The translations under genes and the position numbers were made by a program. This document shows, piece by piece, positions 17,166 to 27,390 of a stretch of 64,000 bases of DNA (within the stretch, counting starts at the first letter, position 1; each line of letters opens with the position of its first letter). The notes beneath the pieces were generated by a model, which did no database searches, was not told the DNA's origin, and saw only the letters and a list, made by a program, of their open reading frames with translations. The stretch is from Ectopseudomonas mendocina (GTDB taxonomy: Bacteria; Pseudomonadota; Gammaproteobacteria; Pseudomonadales; Pseudomonadaceae): contig NZ_JADTQG010000005.1 in the NCBI RefSeq assembly GCF_016008875.1, forward strand, positions 62,001 through 126,000, written 5' to 3'.

Positions 17166-18281
17166 ATGGCCCCTTCCTTGTTCGATCCCGTCAGCCTCGG
17201 CGACCTGCAACTGCCCCACCGGGTGGTGATGGCGCCGCTGACCCGCTCACGTGCCGAGCAACCCGGCAACGTACCGGGCGCGCTGAATGCCGAGTATTAC
17301 CGCCAACGCGCCAGCGCCTCGCTGATCATCAGCGAGGCCACGCAGATATCCCGCCAAGGCCAGGGCTATGCCTGGACGCCAGGCATCCACAGCCGTGAGC
17401 AGATCGAAGGCTGGCGCCTGGTCAGCGACGCCGTGCATCAGGCCGGCGGACGCATGTTTCTGCAGCTGTGGCATGTCGGCCGCGTTTCCCACCCGAGCCT
17501 GCAACCCGGCGGTCGTCTGCCAGTAGCTCCAAGCGCCATGCCGGTGCCCGGCCAGACCTTTATCGAAGACGATAGCGGCCGGGGCGTGTGGAGCGACATT
17601 CCCGTTCCACACGAGCTGAGCATCGATGAGATCTGCAACATAGTCGCCGACTACCGCCAGGCCGCGCGCAACGCCCTGGAAGCGGGAATGGACGGGGTGG
17701 AGATACATGCCGGCAACGGCTACCTGCTCGATCAGTTCATCAATTCCAACAGCAACCAGCGCCGCGACGGCTACGGCCAGAGTATCGGCAACCGCGCGCG
17801 CTTCCTGCTCGAGGTGGTCAAAGCGGTGTGCGAGGAAATCGGCGAGCAGAAAGTGGCCGTAAGGCTGACGCCCATGGGCCGCTTCATGGGCATGGGCGAC
17901 GACACCCCGGCAGCCACCTTCGGCTACATCGTCAGCGAACTGAACCGCTGGCGCCTGGCCTATCTGCATCTGGTGGAACCGGCGATTGTCGGCACCCAGC
18001 GCGATGAAGACAGCGATCCAGCCTGGGATTGCATCATCCGTCAGCTGCGACGCAGCTGGAACGGCGTGCTGATACTGGCTGGCGGCTACGACCTGCACAG
18101 CGCACGTCGCGCCCTGGCAGAAGGTCGCGCCGATCTGATCGCCTTCGGCCGGTTGTTCATCGCCAATCCGGATCTGCCACAACGCCTGCGTCAGCAAAGC
18201 CGCCTGAATGCGCCGGACAGCGGCAGCTTCTTCGGCGGTGGCGCTGCCGGCTATACCGACTACCCAGCCCTGAACGCCTGA
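17166..18281 (+). CDS. Old yellow enzyme-type alkene reductase
   Basis: A 371-residue FMN-dependent ene-reductase of the NemA/XenB group that reduces activated C=C bonds, and often nitro compounds, with NAD(P)H. FMN-site residues appear in MAPLTRSRA near residue 22, where Thr rather than Cys indicates the classical OYE group. The substrate-binding His/Asn pair appears in EIHAGNGYLLDQF near residue 180. The C-terminal phosphate-binding region is GGYDLHSARRAL to FGRLFIANPDLP. ATG 17166 is preceded by GGAGACTTCAG. An MFS exporter gene follows after 9 bp, so the pair is probably one operon for detoxification. Confidence 0.92.
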   Translation: MAPSLFDPVSLGDLQLPHRVVMAPLTRSRAEQPGNVPGALNAEYYRQRASASLIISEATQISRQGQGYAWTPGIHSREQIEGWRLVSDAVHQAGGRMFLQLWHVGRVSHPSLQPGGRLPVAPSAMPVPGQTFIEDDSGRGVWSDIPVPHELSIDEICNIVADYRQAARNALEAGMDGVEIHAGNGYLLDQFINSNSNQRRDGYGQSIGNRARFLLEVVKAVCEEIGEQKVAVRLTPMGRFMGMGDDTPAATFGYIVSELNRWRLAYLHLVEPAIVGTQRDEDSDPAWDCIIRQLRRSWNGVLILAGGYDLHSARRALAEGRADLIAFGRLFIANPDLPQRLRQQSRLNAPDSGSFFGGGAAGYTDYPALNA

Positions 18282-18290
18282 GAGATCATC

Positions 18291-19478
18291 ATGACCAGTC
18301 AGACTACCTCGCTCACCCGCGAATCTGCCGCCCTGCCCCAGGCACTGGTGCTGCTGTTCGCCCTGTGTTGCGGCGCCATCGTCGCCAACCTGTATTACGC
18401 CCAGCCAATCATCGAGCTGATCGCCCCGGACGTCGGCCTGAGCGCCGAGCGCGCCAGCCTGATCGTCTCGCTGACGCAGATCGGCTACGCACTCGGCTTG
18501 CTGTTCCTGGTGCCCCTGGCCGACCTGCTGGAAAGCCGCCGGCTGATGCTGCTTACCACTGTCGCGGCCCTGCTCTGCCTGGCGGCAGCCGCGTTCGCCA
18601 CGCAACCGGACCTGGTCCTTGGCCTGGCGCTGCTGATCGGCCTCAGCTCGGTCTCGGTGCAAATGCTGATTCCGCTGGCCGCCAACCTGGCGCCGGAAGC
18701 CAGTCGCGGTCGTATGGTGGGCAATATCATGAGCGGCCTGCTGCTCGGCATCCTGCTGGCGCGGCCGCTGGCCAGCGTGGTGGCCGGCGAGTTCGGCTGG
18801 CGTGCTGTGTACCTGATGGCGGCAGGCCTGATGCTGGTGATCGTGGCCGTGATAGCCACCACCATTCCGCGCCACGCCCCCAGCCACAAAGCAAGCTACG
18901 GGCAACTGCTGGCCTCGCTCGTGCATCTGCTGCGCCGCTATCCAACGCTGCGGCGTCGCGCGCTTTATCAGGGCTTGATGTTCGCCAGTTTCAGCCTGTT
19001 CTGGACGGTAGCGCCGCTGGAGCTGGCACGCCACCTGGGTATGAGCCAGCAGGATATCGCCCTGTTCGCCCTCGCCGGCGCCATCGGCGCGGTCGCAGCG
19101 CCCATCGCCGGGCGGCTCGCCGACGCCGGCCATACCTGGCGCGCCAGCCTGGTGGCGCTGGTCCTGGCGCCGCTGGCCTTTGCACCCAATCTGCTCAGCG
19201 CCGGGCTGGGCTGGATCGGACTGGTCGCCACCGCCATCGTGCTGGATTTCGCCGTACAGATGAGCATGGTGCTGGGCCAGCGCACCATCTATGCCCTGGA
19301 GCCGCAAAGCCGCGCGCGGCTCAATGCGCTGTACATGACCAGCATCTTCATTGGCGGCGCCATCGGTTCGGCGCTGGCCAGCCCGGTCTACGAACGTTTC
19401 GGCTGGTCGGGCACGGCACTGCTGGCCGCCGGGCTGCCGCTGCTGGCCCTGCTGATATTCGTTGGCAAAGAGGAGTGA
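18291..19478 (+). CDS. MFS transporter
   Basis: A 395-residue, twelve-segment major facilitator protein. The N-terminal half has the loop-2/3 signature in VPLADLLESRRLML, and the segment GNIMSGLLLGILLARPLAS follows helix 4. It is closest in feel to small-molecule drug efflux carriers. It begins 9 bp after the alkene reductase stop, so the two are almost certainly co-transcribed and may export what the reductase makes or acts on. A hairpin at 19571-19598 lies downstream. Confidence 0.9.
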   Translation: MTSQTTSLTRESAALPQALVLLFALCCGAIVANLYYAQPIIELIAPDVGLSAERASLIVSLTQIGYALGLLFLVPLADLLESRRLMLLTTVAALLCLAAAAFATQPDLVLGLALLIGLSSVSVQMLIPLAANLAPEASRGRMVGNIMSGLLLGILLARPLASVVAGEFGWRAVYLMAAGLMLVIVAVIATTIPRHAPSHKASYGQLLASLVHLLRRYPTLRRRALYQGLMFASFSLFWTVAPLELARHLGMSQQDIALFALAGAIGAVAAPIAGRLADAGHTWRASLVALVLAPLAFAPNLLSAGLGWIGLVATAIVLDFAVQMSMVLGQRTIYALEPQSRARLNALYMTSIFIGGAIGSALASPVYERFGWSGTALLAAGLPLLALLIFVGKEE

Positions 19479-19570
19479 GGAGATTCGCGACGCAAGAAAC
19501 GCAGGCAATAAGGAAATCGCTGGGAACGCTTTTGGAGTCGCTTGCAACGGCCCGAAGGGTTGCCGCCAGG

Positions 19571-19598
19571 GCCGGTTTTTGCTCCCTGCAAAACCGGC
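19571..19598. repeat. Hairpin downstream of the MFS gene
   Basis: An inverted repeat (GCCGGTTTTTGC facing GCAAAACCGGC, one bulged base, 5-base loop) lies about 93 bp after the MFS stop. It could be a weak end-of-operon structure; no T-run follows it on the plus strand. The 19479-19634 stretch around it holds no recognisable gene. Confidence 0.5.
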
Positions 19599-19634
19599 AT
19601 TTCCGCCATCCCTTGCGGTCAGATCGCAGGCAAC

Positions 19635-19739
19635 AAAAAACCCGCCTAAGCGGGTTTCCTCCCAACCATCCGACATCCTGTCGGTAGCCATCTTGGCCTG
19701 GTCATCTTCCTTGATCCTCAGCGCTCCGTCGCTGCAGGG
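19635..19739 (-). ncRNA. rgsA: GGA-rich small RNA candidate, RgsA (P16)-like, RpoS-type promoter
   Basis: The minus strand here has everything expected of a small RNA. It has a -10 element TCTACAC just upstream (19745-19751), about 105 transcribed bases, and an intrinsic terminator (AACCCGC, TTAG loop, GCGGGTT, then T-run; 19635-19657). The transcript holds six GGA trinucleotides, one of them exactly in the 3-base loop of a perfect 6-bp stem (CCGACA-GGA-TGTCGG, 19670-19684), which is the classic RsmA/CsrA presentation. Length, promoter type and internal wording agree with my memory of the RpoS-dependent Pseudomonas RNA RgsA/P16, but that identity could not be checked. If it is not RgsA, another RsmA- or Hfq-bound RNA is likely. 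Confidence 0.62.
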
Positions 19740-19744
19740 GATGT

Positions 19745-19751
19745 GTGTAGA
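19745..19751 (-). promoter_or_regulatory. RpoS-like -10 element of the small RNA
   Basis: Read on the minus strand this is TCTACAC preceded by TCTAA, a good match to the extended -10 favoured by sigma-S. No strong -35 hexamer is visible, as is usual for that sigma factor. The predicted transcript start is near 19738-19739. Confidence 0.55.
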
Positions 19752-19826
19752 TTAGAGATCGCCCCGAACCGGCAACAGTGGAGGTTGCCGCTTAGGCGTG
19801 TAAGCCTTTTGCCATAGCCAGCCGCT

Positions 19827-20357
19827 TCAGCGACCGATCATGCGTGCCAGCACGTCCTCGCCACCCTGGCGGCGATGGATGAAGGCCATGGCCGCGTGGC
19901 CGATTACCATGAACAGCAACAGCCAGCCCAGGTTGCCGTGCAGCAGGCTGGCCGGCGCGATCATCCATTCGACCTTGCCATCGAAACCCGGCATGACGCT
20001 CATGCCGAACGCGACGAACTCACGGCCCGAGCCGTACTGGCGCAGCAGCGCAATGAAGGGAATGACGAACAGCAGCCCATACAGCGCCAGATGGCCGAGA
20101 CTCGCCAGGGTGCTGACCGCCGCCGGCCGGCGGTTGCGGCTGTACAGTGCCCAGAACAGGCGGATCACCACCAGCACCATGAGCACCAGGCCCGTGGCCT
20201 TGTGCGTGCCCCAGGCGAACGCGTCCAGTGCGCTGTCTTCCAGCAGCGCGTGGGCCAGCACGGTAACGAACTGCCACCCCAGCAATACGGCCATGCCCCA
20301 ATGCAGCAGGCGGGTAACGGCGCCATAGCGCTGCGCGGAATCATGCAGATTCGACAT
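19827..20357 (-). CDS. Cytochrome b561-family membrane protein
   Basis: A 176-residue four-helix membrane cytochrome b. Haem-ligand histidines are visible in TRLLHWGMAVLL (helix 1), THKATGLVLMVLVV (helix 2), and LLHGNLGWLLLFMVIGHAAM (helices 3 and 4). These bacterial b561 proteins pass electrons from quinol to periplasmic or membrane acceptors, and several act on superoxide or as electron donors to partner enzymes. No partner gene is adjacent. It follows opgH on the minus strand after a strong hairpin and precedes the small RNA. Confidence 0.9.
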   Translation of the reverse strand: MSNLHDSAQRYGAVTRLLHWGMAVLLGWQFVTVLAHALLEDSALDAFAWGTHKATGLVLMVLVVIRLFWALYSRNRRPAAVSTLASLGHLALYGLLFVIPFIALLRQYGSGREFVAFGMSVMPGFDGKVEWMIAPASLLHGNLGWLLLFMVIGHAAMAFIHRRQGGEDVLARMIGR

Positions 20358-20512
20358 CGTGGTTCCTCTCCAATGTCATCGATGAAAACGGTATTCAGGT
20401 TCGGCAGCCAAACGCTGCGGTCCGAGCAAAGACCCGATCCAGACGCAATGGTGCCGTGCTGCCGGGCTCGGGTGCACCTGTAGATGTTAGCGGGTATGTC
20501 AGAAAGGCATCA

Positions 20513-20543
20513 CGACACGCCCCCGTCAGGCGGGGGCGTGTCG
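20513..20543 (-). terminator. Strong hairpin after opgH
   Basis: A perfect 13-bp stem (CGACACGCCCCCG with its complement, 5-base loop) starts 5 bp beyond the opgH stop. Only a weak T-rich tail follows on the minus strand, but position and strength make it the likely end of the opgGH transcript. Confidence 0.7.
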
Positions 20544-20548
20544 GATGA

Positions 20549-23089
20549 TCAGGCGTCGCGCAGCGCTTCGCGCCAGGCGTGGTGTTGCGGCTCTTGCCAG
20601 ATACGCGCATGCAGGCGCGCCATGCCGTCGGGATCGTTGAGCAGGCGCCAGCGGGTCGCCTCGACCTTGCCTTGCGGCCCGGCGTTGAGGATTTCATCGA
20701 TACGCTCGTCGCGCAGCGCTTCGGCGGCAGGCACCACCTTGGCATGGCGGGCACGCGCCATGGCGCAGACCAAGGCGTTGTACAGCGGATCGACCACGGC
20801 GCGGAGGAAGCCCCGATGCAGCGCACGCGAGTTGTTCAGCTGCTCGTACTCGGCGGTGTTGCTCAGCTCCACCGGCACCTTGTGTTCTTCCGGAATCAGG
20901 AACAGCTTGCTGCGCCGCGTTGCCAGGCCCGGTGCCGTGCGACTGGTCAGCACCGAGACCGCCGGCGACAGCACCAGGGACACGACGATGGGCGCCAGCC
21001 ACCAGAGGAAGTCCGGGTTGAGCCAGGCCACCAGCGCCGTCCAGCTGATACCGATCAGCACCTGGGTACCGTGACGGCGGAAGGCTTCGCTCCAGGGCGT
21101 CGAGTCGTCCACGCGCTGCGGCGAGTTCCACTGCACCGACCAACCGAGGAAAGCGGCGGTGACGAACAGGCTGTGGAACAGCATGCGTACCGGCGCCAGC
21201 AACACCGAGCAGGACGCCTCCAGCAACATCGACAGCAGCACGCGCGTGCGACCGCCATAGGCCTCGGCACCCTTGATCCAGATCAGCAGCACGCTGAGCA
21301 GCTTGGGCAGGAACAGCAGCGTCATGGTCGCCGAGAACAGGGCGATGGCCTCGTGCGGCTGCCAACGTGGCCACAACGGATAGAGCTGGTTGGGCTGCAG
21401 GAAGTACTCCGGCACCATCAGCGTGTGGATCGCCAGCAGGCAGGTCGACAGCACCAGAAACAACAACCACAACGGCGCCGAAAGGTAGGACATGACGCCG
21501 GTGAGGAACACCACGCGATGCACTGCGTGCATGCCGCGCACCAGGAACAGGCGGAAGTTCATCAGGTTGCCGTGGCACCAGCGGCGATCGCGCTTGAGCT
21601 CGTCGAGCAGGTTCGGCGGCAGTTCCTCGTAGCTGCCCGGCAGGTCGTAGGCGATCCATACACCCCAGCCGGCGCGGCGCATCAGCGCGGCCTCGACGAA
21701 GTCGTGAGAAAGGATCGCACCGGCGAAGGAACCGGTGCCCGGCAACGGCGCCAGGGCGCAGTGCTCGATGAAGGGTTTGACGCGGATGATCGCGTTGTGT
21801 CCCCAGTAGTGCGACTCACCCAGTTGCCAGAAGTTGAGGCCGGCGGTGAACAGCGGCCCATAGACGCTGGTGGCGAACTGCTGCAGACGTGCATACAGGG
21901 TGTCCATGCCCGAGGCCTTGGGCGCGGTCTGGATGATGCCGGCGCCGGGGTTGGCCTCCATCAGGCGCACCAGGCTGGTCAGGCAATCACCGCTCATCAC
22001 GCTGTCGGCATCGAGCACTACCATATAGCGGTAGTTGCTGCCCCAACGCCGGCAAAAATCGTCGATGTTGCCGCTCTTGCGCTTAACCCGCCGCCGGCGA
22101 CGGCGATAGAAAATATGGCCGAAGCCTTCCACTTCGCGGCACAGCTCCATCCAGGCCTGCTGTTCGGCCACGCAGATGTCCGGATCGTTGCTGTCGCTGA
22201 GAATGAAGAAGTCGAAATGTTCGAGTTGTCCGGTAGCCTTGAGCGACTCGAAGGTCGCGCGCAGGCCGGCGAACACGCGCGGCACATGCTCGTTGGCGAT
22301 CGGCATGACCAGTGCGGTTCGCGCGTTTGGCGAAATCGGCTCGTCACCGCAGCTGGTGGCCGAGATGCTGTAGCGATCGCGCCCCTTGAGCAGCTGGAAG
22401 AAGCCCATCAGCGCGGTCCAGAAGCCCATCGACACCCAGCAGAACAGCAGGGCAAACAGCGCCAGGATGCTGGTCTGCACCACGTACGGCAGGATCTGCC
22501 GCGCCGATTCGCGCAGCGGTTGCTCGAACACCAGGCCCAGATCGACCAGCGACCAGCCCTGATAGGGCAGCACCGACTTCATGTACCAGGTGGCGACCAC
22601 GGTCTGCGTGATCATCAATACCAGCAGCGCGGCACGGCGTACCGCGGCGACATGCCGCCAGCGTTCCTCGGCGAAGTCCTCGCTTTCGCGCGTACGCGGT
22701 CGCGGCGCCGACTTCTCGCCCTTCAGCCGGCGCCAGCCGCGCTGCAGGATATTGGTCTGCCAGGGCTCCGGCACCATGCGCGTGCGCTTGATCGGCGGCG
22801 TCGAATCGATGGTCGGGCGACCCTGGTGATCCTGCACGATGCGGCAGCCGCGCTCCAGTGCATCCGGCCAGCCCAGCGCCAGGCGGGCCGGCACCGAGTC
22901 GAGCATTTCGCGGGTTTCTTCCTGGGGCTCGGCTGCTGCCTGGTCGTCCTCGTGCAGGGCACGGTGCAACGTGGCGAGATCGCCGCCCTCCTCCTCCACG
23001 CGATGGGCCAAAGCCTGCTGCCGCTCGTGATCGAGCGGCAGTTCATCCAGGTAATCCTGGATCTGTGTTGCGTCTAGGCTGTTATTCAT
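20549..23089 (-). CDS. opgH: Glucans biosynthesis glucosyltransferase H
   Basis: An 846-residue inner-membrane family 2 glycosyltransferase that extends the beta-1,2 backbone of osmoregulated periplasmic glucans from UDP-glucose. The cytoplasmic catalytic loop (about residues 225-500) contains [19 protein letters not shown] and the product-binding [11 protein letters not shown]. Several membrane segments flank it, starting near residue 120 and again after residue 495. ATG 23089 ([20 protein letters not shown]) was chosen because the longer reading lies inside opgG. It overlaps the opgG stop by 8 bp, giving translational coupling. Also called mdoH. Confidence 0.94.
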   Translation of the reverse strand: MNNSLDATQIQDYLDELPLDHERQQALAHRVEEEGGDLATLHRALHEDDQAAAEPQEETREMLDSVPARLALGWPDALERGCRIVQDHQGRPTIDSTPPIKRTRMVPEPWQTNILQRGWRRLKGEKSAPRPRTRESEDFAEERWRHVAAVRRAALLVLMITQTVVATWYMKSVLPYQGWSLVDLGLVFEQPLRESARQILPYVVQTSILALFALLFCWVSMGFWTALMGFFQLLKGRDRYSISATSCGDEPISPNARTALVMPIANEHVPRVFAGLRATFESLKATGQLEHFDFFILSDSNDPDICVAEQQAWMELCREVEGFGHIFYRRRRRRVKRKSGNIDDFCRRWGSNYRYMVVLDADSVMSGDCLTSLVRLMEANPGAGIIQTAPKASGMDTLYARLQQFATSVYGPLFTAGLNFWQLGESHYWGHNAIIRVKPFIEHCALAPLPGTGSFAGAILSHDFVEAALMRRAGWGVWIAYDLPGSYEELPPNLLDELKRDRRWCHGNLMNFRLFLVRGMHAVHRVVFLTGVMSYLSAPLWLLFLVLSTCLLAIHTLMVPEYFLQPNQLYPLWPRWQPHEAIALFSATMTLLFLPKLLSVLLIWIKGAEAYGGRTRVLLSMLLEASCSVLLAPVRMLFHSLFVTAAFLGWSVQWNSPQRVDDSTPWSEAFRRHGTQVLIGISWTALVAWLNPDFLWWLAPIVVSLVLSPAVSVLTSRTAPGLATRRSKLFLIPEEHKVPVELSNTAEYEQLNNSRALHRGFLRAVVDPLYNALVCAMARARHAKVVPAAEALRDERIDEILNAGPQGKVEATRWRLLNDPDGMARLHARIWQEPQHHAWREALRDA

Positions 23090-24641
23090 GGGAAGGCAGC
23101 TGATAGCTCCAGGTTTCCGACACAGGCTTGCCGTCCTCGACCAGCGCGGCACGCATCTCCACCGGCTGCGCCGGGTTCTTCACCTTGACCCGCAGCATCA
23201 GGCGCCAGCCCTTGCTCACCGGGTTGTAACGCAGGCTGTCTTCCAGCAGCTCGGCATTGTCATCGACGCTGACCTGCACCTGCGGCGCGGCATCGGGCGA
23301 ACGCTTGGCCAGTTCCTCACCGACGAAGTCGACCACCAGCGCAGTACTGCCATCGGCCTGACGAATCAGGTTGGCCTGCTTGATGTCGCCCTCGGACAGA
23401 CGGGTCTGGCTGACCATCGCCAGTTGCGGATCGTGCAGTTTGGCATCGTCACGGCTGAAGTGTAGGCGATAGGCCACATCCAGCGACTCACCCGGTGCCG
23501 GCAGCTTCTCCGGGCGCCACAAAGCAACGATGTTGTCGTTGGTTTCGTCCGGGGTGGGAATCTCCACCAGCTCGACATGGCCAGCGCCCCAGTCACCGAC
23601 GGTTTCCACCCAGCCGCTCGGGCGCAGCTCGTAGCGGTCGTCGAGATCCTGATACTGGTTGAAGTCGCGGCCACGCTGCATCAGACCGAAACCGCGCGGG
23701 TTGTCGATGCGATAGCTGCTGACGTTGAGACGCTGCGGGTTGTTCAGCGGGCGCCAGATCCACTCACCATTGCCGGCGGCAATGGCCAGGCCATCGGAGT
23801 CATGCAGCTGCGGACGGTAGTTCGGCCGCGGCCAGGGCTGGTTGGCGCCGAACAGGTACATGCTGGTCAGCGGCGCGATGCCAAGCTTCTCGACGTTCTC
23901 GCGCAGGTAGACCTTCGATTGCACGTCGAGCACGCTGTCGCGGCCCGGCTTGATCTCCATGCGATAGGCACCGGTGGCGCGCGGCGAGTCGAGCAGTGCG
24001 TAGATCACCAGGCTGCGGCGATCCGGTTGCGGCTTCTCGATCCAGAACTCGGTGAACCGCGGGAATTCCTCGCCGGACGGCAGCGCGGTATCGATCGCCA
24101 GCCCGCGAGCGGAAAGGCCGAACACCTGGCCCTTGCCGACGATGCGGAAGTAGCTGGCGCCGAGCACGCTCATCACTTCGTCGTGGCGGCCGCCGGTGTT
24201 GATCTCGTTGATCACCTTGAAGCCGGCGAAGCCAAGGTCCTTGAGGTCATCCGGGTTCAGTTCGAGATCGCCGAAGTCGAACATCGACGGGTCGTACTTG
24301 ATCTCCTGGGTACCTTCGGCGGTCACTTCGTTGATTTTCACCGGCAGGTCGAAGTGCATGCCCTGATGGAAGAAGTACAGCTGGAACGGCAGCTTGTCGT
24401 CGCGCCAGTGCGCCTTGTCTTCAACGAAGCGAACTTTCTGGTAATCGGCGAAAGGCAGTTGGCGCAGCGCAGCCGGCAAACGGCTTTGCGGGGCACCATA
24501 GCGTTCGGCGGCAAGCTCCTTGGCCTTGACGGCCACATCATCCAGCTCGAAGGCCCAGCTCTGGGCAGCGAACAGCAGAGGGAGCACACAGAGGGCCAGC
24601 TTGGCGGCCTTGCCCATACGGGCTCCAGAACAACGACTCAT
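23082..24641 (-). CDS. opgG: Glucans biosynthesis protein G
   Basis: A periplasmic protein of about 519 residues needed for synthesis or branching of osmoregulated periplasmic glucans. A signal peptide is visible ([20 protein letters not shown]), followed by the mature start [19 protein letters not shown]. Conserved family blocks include [26 protein letters not shown], and [20 protein letters not shown]. Two starts are possible: ATG 24641 has GGAGG ten bases upstream, while ATG 24617 gives a cleaner signal peptide and has GGAG five bases upstream. It is the first gene of the opgGH pair. Also called mdoG. Confidence 0.92.
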   Translation of the reverse strand: MSRCSGARMGKAAKLALCVLPLLFAAQSWAFELDDVAVKAKELAAERYGAPQSRLPAALRQLPFADYQKVRFVEDKAHWRDDKLPFQLYFFHQGMHFDLPVKINEVTAEGTQEIKYDPSMFDFGDLELNPDDLKDLGFAGFKVINEINTGGRHDEVMSVLGASYFRIVGKGQVFGLSARGLAIDTALPSGEEFPRFTEFWIEKPQPDRRSLVIYALLDSPRATGAYRMEIKPGRDSVLDVQSKVYLRENVEKLGIAPLTSMYLFGANQPWPRPNYRPQLHDSDGLAIAAGNGEWIWRPLNNPQRLNVSSYRIDNPRGFGLMQRGRDFNQYQDLDDRYELRPSGWVETVGDWGAGHVELVEIPTPDETNDNIVALWRPEKLPAPGESLDVAYRLHFSRDDAKLHDPQLAMVSQTRLSEGDIKQANLIRQADGSTALVVDFVGEELAKRSPDAAPQVQVSVDDNAELLEDSLRYNPVSKGWRLMLRVKVKNPAQPVEMRAALVEDGKPVSETWSYQLPSHE

Positions 24642-24878
24642 CGACACACAGCCTCCAGGGCAACACGTACTGACGGGCAGCGGCCAGCCCAAGGGGCGGT
24701 CGCTGCGGAGAGTTGAAATCAGGCGAATGGTACAAAGACAACGCGAGCGCAATGCAGACAGCCAACCGAACGGCGGCGTCTCCGCATGCGCGGATTCTTT
24801 CTGCGCATTATTACCAGATCGTGAAGTCCGGCACAGGTGCTCGCGCGAGTATATTTTCCGCCTCCTTGGGCCACACCT
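24642..24878. other. opgG upstream region
   Basis: The 237 bp between the beta-glucosidase stop and opgG must hold the opgG promoter unless the three genes share one transcript. The sequence is locally AT-richer near 24780-24860 (TCTGCGCATTATTACCAG; AGTATATTTTCCGCC). No convincing terminator or small gene was seen. Confidence 0.35.
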
Positions 24879-27185
24879 TCATTGGCGTGGCAACAGTTCG
24901 AAACGCGCCTCCTGCACGCTCTCCGAATCCAGCCCCAGCTGAACCCGGAAGGCACCCGGCTCGCTAACTTGCTGCAGGCTGGCGTCATAGAAACGCAGCA
25001 TGGTTTCGTCGATCTCGAAACTCAGTTCACGCGCCTCACCTGCTTCAAGCTTGACCCTTTGAAAATCCTTGAGTTCCTTCAACGGACGGATCACCGAGGC
25101 GGCCTCGTCATGCAGGTAAAGCTGCACCACAGTGGCGCCAGCCCGTGGCCCGGCGTTCTTCAGGGTGACGCTGACACGAATCTTCTCGCCCGGTTTCATG
25201 CGCTCGGCAGACAGCCTGGGCGCCGAAAGTTGGAAGTCGCTGTAGCTCAGGCCATAGCCGAACGGGTAAAGCGGGCCGGTGGGCTCCTCGAAATACTGCG
25301 AGGTGTAATTGCCGGGCGTGCCGGGGCCGTACGGGCGCCCCAGGCGCAGGTGGTTGTAGTAGGTGGGAATCTGCCCGACCGAGCGCGGGAAGGTGATCGG
25401 CAACTTGCCGGAGGGATTGTGCTCGCCGAACAGCACGTCGGCGATGGCATGGCCGCCCTCGATGCCGCTGTACCAGGTTTCCAGCAGCGCATCGGCGTTG
25501 GCCTTCTCCCAACTCAGCGCCAAAGGACGGCCATTCATCAATACCACCACCAATGGCTTGCCAGTGGCCTTGAGCGCACGCAAGAGCGTCTGCTGACTTG
25601 CCGGCAAATCCAGGCGCGTTCGGCTTGACGACTCATGCGACATACCCCGCGACTCCCCCACTGCGGCGACGATGACGTCGGCCTGGCTGGCCACGCGTAC
25701 CGCCTCTTCGAGCATCATCTGCGGCGTGCGCGGGTCCGGTACCACCTCCGGGCGATCCCAGTTGAGGTGGTTAAGGTATTCGATCACACGAGCGTCGTCG
25801 GTGACGTTGGCACCCACCGCATAGAGAAGTCTGCCCTGGCTGGCGAGCGCCACTTCCATGCCACTGCGCAGCGTCACGGCCTGCTCGGCGACACCGGCTG
25901 CCGACCAACTGCCGAGCATGTCCAACTGCGCATCGGCCAGCGGACCAACCAGCGCGACGGTGGTGTTCTTGCTCAGTGGCAGCGTGTCATCGCGGTTTTC
26001 CAGCAGCACCAGGGAGTCACGCGCCATGGCCCGAGCGTCGGCACGGTGCAGGCGGCTTTCGGCATTGACGTCGGCCGGGTCGTCCTCGGCGCGGCCGATG
26101 CGGCGGAACGGATCGTGGAACAGGCCCAGGTCGTACTTGGTGTTCAGCACGTGGGTGACGGCTTCATCCAGCACGCTTTGCGGCACCTCGCCGCTGCGCA
26201 CCAGCGCCGGCAGTTCCTGATCGTAGAGTGTGTCGGCCATGCTCATGCCGACACCGGCGGTGACGGCCAGCCGGGCAGCCTCGCGGCCATCCGCGGCAAC
26301 ACCATGGCGCAGCAATTCGTCGATCGCGCCGTGATCACTGAGCACCACTCCCTTGAAGCCCCAGTCACGCCGCAGCAGGTCACGCAACAACCAGCTATTG
26401 GCCGACGCTGGTACACCATTGACCGCATTCAACGCCCCCATCACCCCGCCCGCGCCGGCGTCGATGGCGGCGCGATAAGGCGGCAGGTAATCCTGGTACA
26501 TCCGCATCGGGCTCATGTCGACCACGTTGTAGTCGCGCCCGCCCTCCACTGCGCCGTACAGGGCGAAGTGCTTGACGCTGGCCATGATGCGCTGCGGATC
26601 ACTTGGATCGTCGCCTTGGTAGCCGCGTACCATGGCGGCGGCGATACGCGAGACCAGATGCGGATCTTCGCCGAAACTTTCGGAGATACGGCCCCAGCGC
26701 GGATCGCGGGAAATATCGACGCTCGGCGCGAAGGTCATGTCCAGGCCGTCGGCGCTGGCTTCGAAGGCCGCGACCCGGGCGCTGTTCTCGATGGCCGGAA
26801 TGTCCCAACTCGAGGCCAGCCCCAGGCCGATGGGGAAGGTGGTGCGGTGGCCGTGGATGACGTCGTAGGCGAAGAACACCGGGATACCCAGGCGGCTACG
26901 CAGCGCGGCCTCCTGCATCGGCCGGTTCTCCGGGCGCACCACCGAATTGAAGGTTGCGCCGATGCGCCCTGCGGCCATCTCCTCGCGAATGCGTTCGCGC
27001 GGCATGTCGCCGCCGATGCTGATCAGGCGCAGCTGGCCGACCTTTTCCTCCAGGGTCATGCGCCCGACCAGGTCGGCGATGAAAGCCGATTTGTCATCGA
27101 TGGACGGAGCGGCAGCCAGCAGGCCGGGGGAGATCAGAACGGAGGCAAGAGCGAACTGGCGCAGGAGTTTCATCGGGAGCGGCAT
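24879..27185 (-). CDS. bglX: Periplasmic beta-glucosidase, glycoside hydrolase family 3
   Basis: A 768-residue secreted family 3 beta-glucosidase, BglX-like. The signal peptide is MKLLRQFALASVLISPGLLA (this shorter start lies at 27173). The TIM-barrel domain contains FAPSVDISRDPRWGRISESF and KHFALYGAVEGGRDYN, and the nucleophile aspartate is in VVLSDHGAIDELLRHG. The alpha/beta sandwich starts around residue 400 (SLVLLENRDDTLPLSKN), and the C-terminal fibronectin-III-like domain spans roughly the last 110 residues. It should hydrolyse terminal beta-glucosyl units in the periplasm. It lies upstream of opgG in the same direction, so a role in periplasmic-glucan turnover is an attractive inference. 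Confidence 0.92.
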   Translation of the reverse strand: MPLPMKLLRQFALASVLISPGLLAAAPSIDDKSAFIADLVGRMTLEEKVGQLRLISIGGDMPRERIREEMAAGRIGATFNSVVRPENRPMQEAALRSRLGIPVFFAYDVIHGHRTTFPIGLGLASSWDIPAIENSARVAAFEASADGLDMTFAPSVDISRDPRWGRISESFGEDPHLVSRIAAAMVRGYQGDDPSDPQRIMASVKHFALYGAVEGGRDYNVVDMSPMRMYQDYLPPYRAAIDAGAGGVMGALNAVNGVPASANSWLLRDLLRRDWGFKGVVLSDHGAIDELLRHGVAADGREAARLAVTAGVGMSMADTLYDQELPALVRSGEVPQSVLDEAVTHVLNTKYDLGLFHDPFRRIGRAEDDPADVNAESRLHRADARAMARDSLVLLENRDDTLPLSKNTTVALVGPLADAQLDMLGSWSAAGVAEQAVTLRSGMEVALASQGRLLYAVGANVTDDARVIEYLNHLNWDRPEVVPDPRTPQMMLEEAVRVASQADVIVAAVGESRGMSHESSSRTRLDLPASQQTLLRALKATGKPLVVVLMNGRPLALSWEKANADALLETWYSGIEGGHAIADVLFGEHNPSGKLPITFPRSVGQIPTYYNHLRLGRPYGPGTPGNYTSQYFEEPTGPLYPFGYGLSYSDFQLSAPRLSAERMKPGEKIRVSVTLKNAGPRAGATVVQLYLHDEAASVIRPLKELKDFQRVKLEAGEARELSFEIDETMLRFYDASLQQVSEPGAFRVQLGLDSESVQEARFELLPRQ

Positions 27186-27390
27186 CCGGGATGCGAATCA
27201 TTGTTTGAATGGCCGCCACGATACTCCGAGTCCTCGCGCCGCGCCGCGGGTTAGTGCAAAAAAACTTAAGCACCAGTCAAAGGCGTTCCAGAGGTTACGA
27301 CCCCAGACTTGCGCAAACTTGCGCATTTTTTTCGCCGCCACTGGTTTTGCCTGTCGGCAGGCGTAGCATGGCTGCATTAGGGAGAAGGTG

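Noticed and set aside
17247..19691. Very long open frame (814 codons) on the minus strand
   Set aside because: It lies exactly antisense to the alkene reductase and MFS genes, is Gln/Gly/Ala/Arg-rich without domain structure, and its start falls inside the small RNA. It is a high-GC mirror frame.
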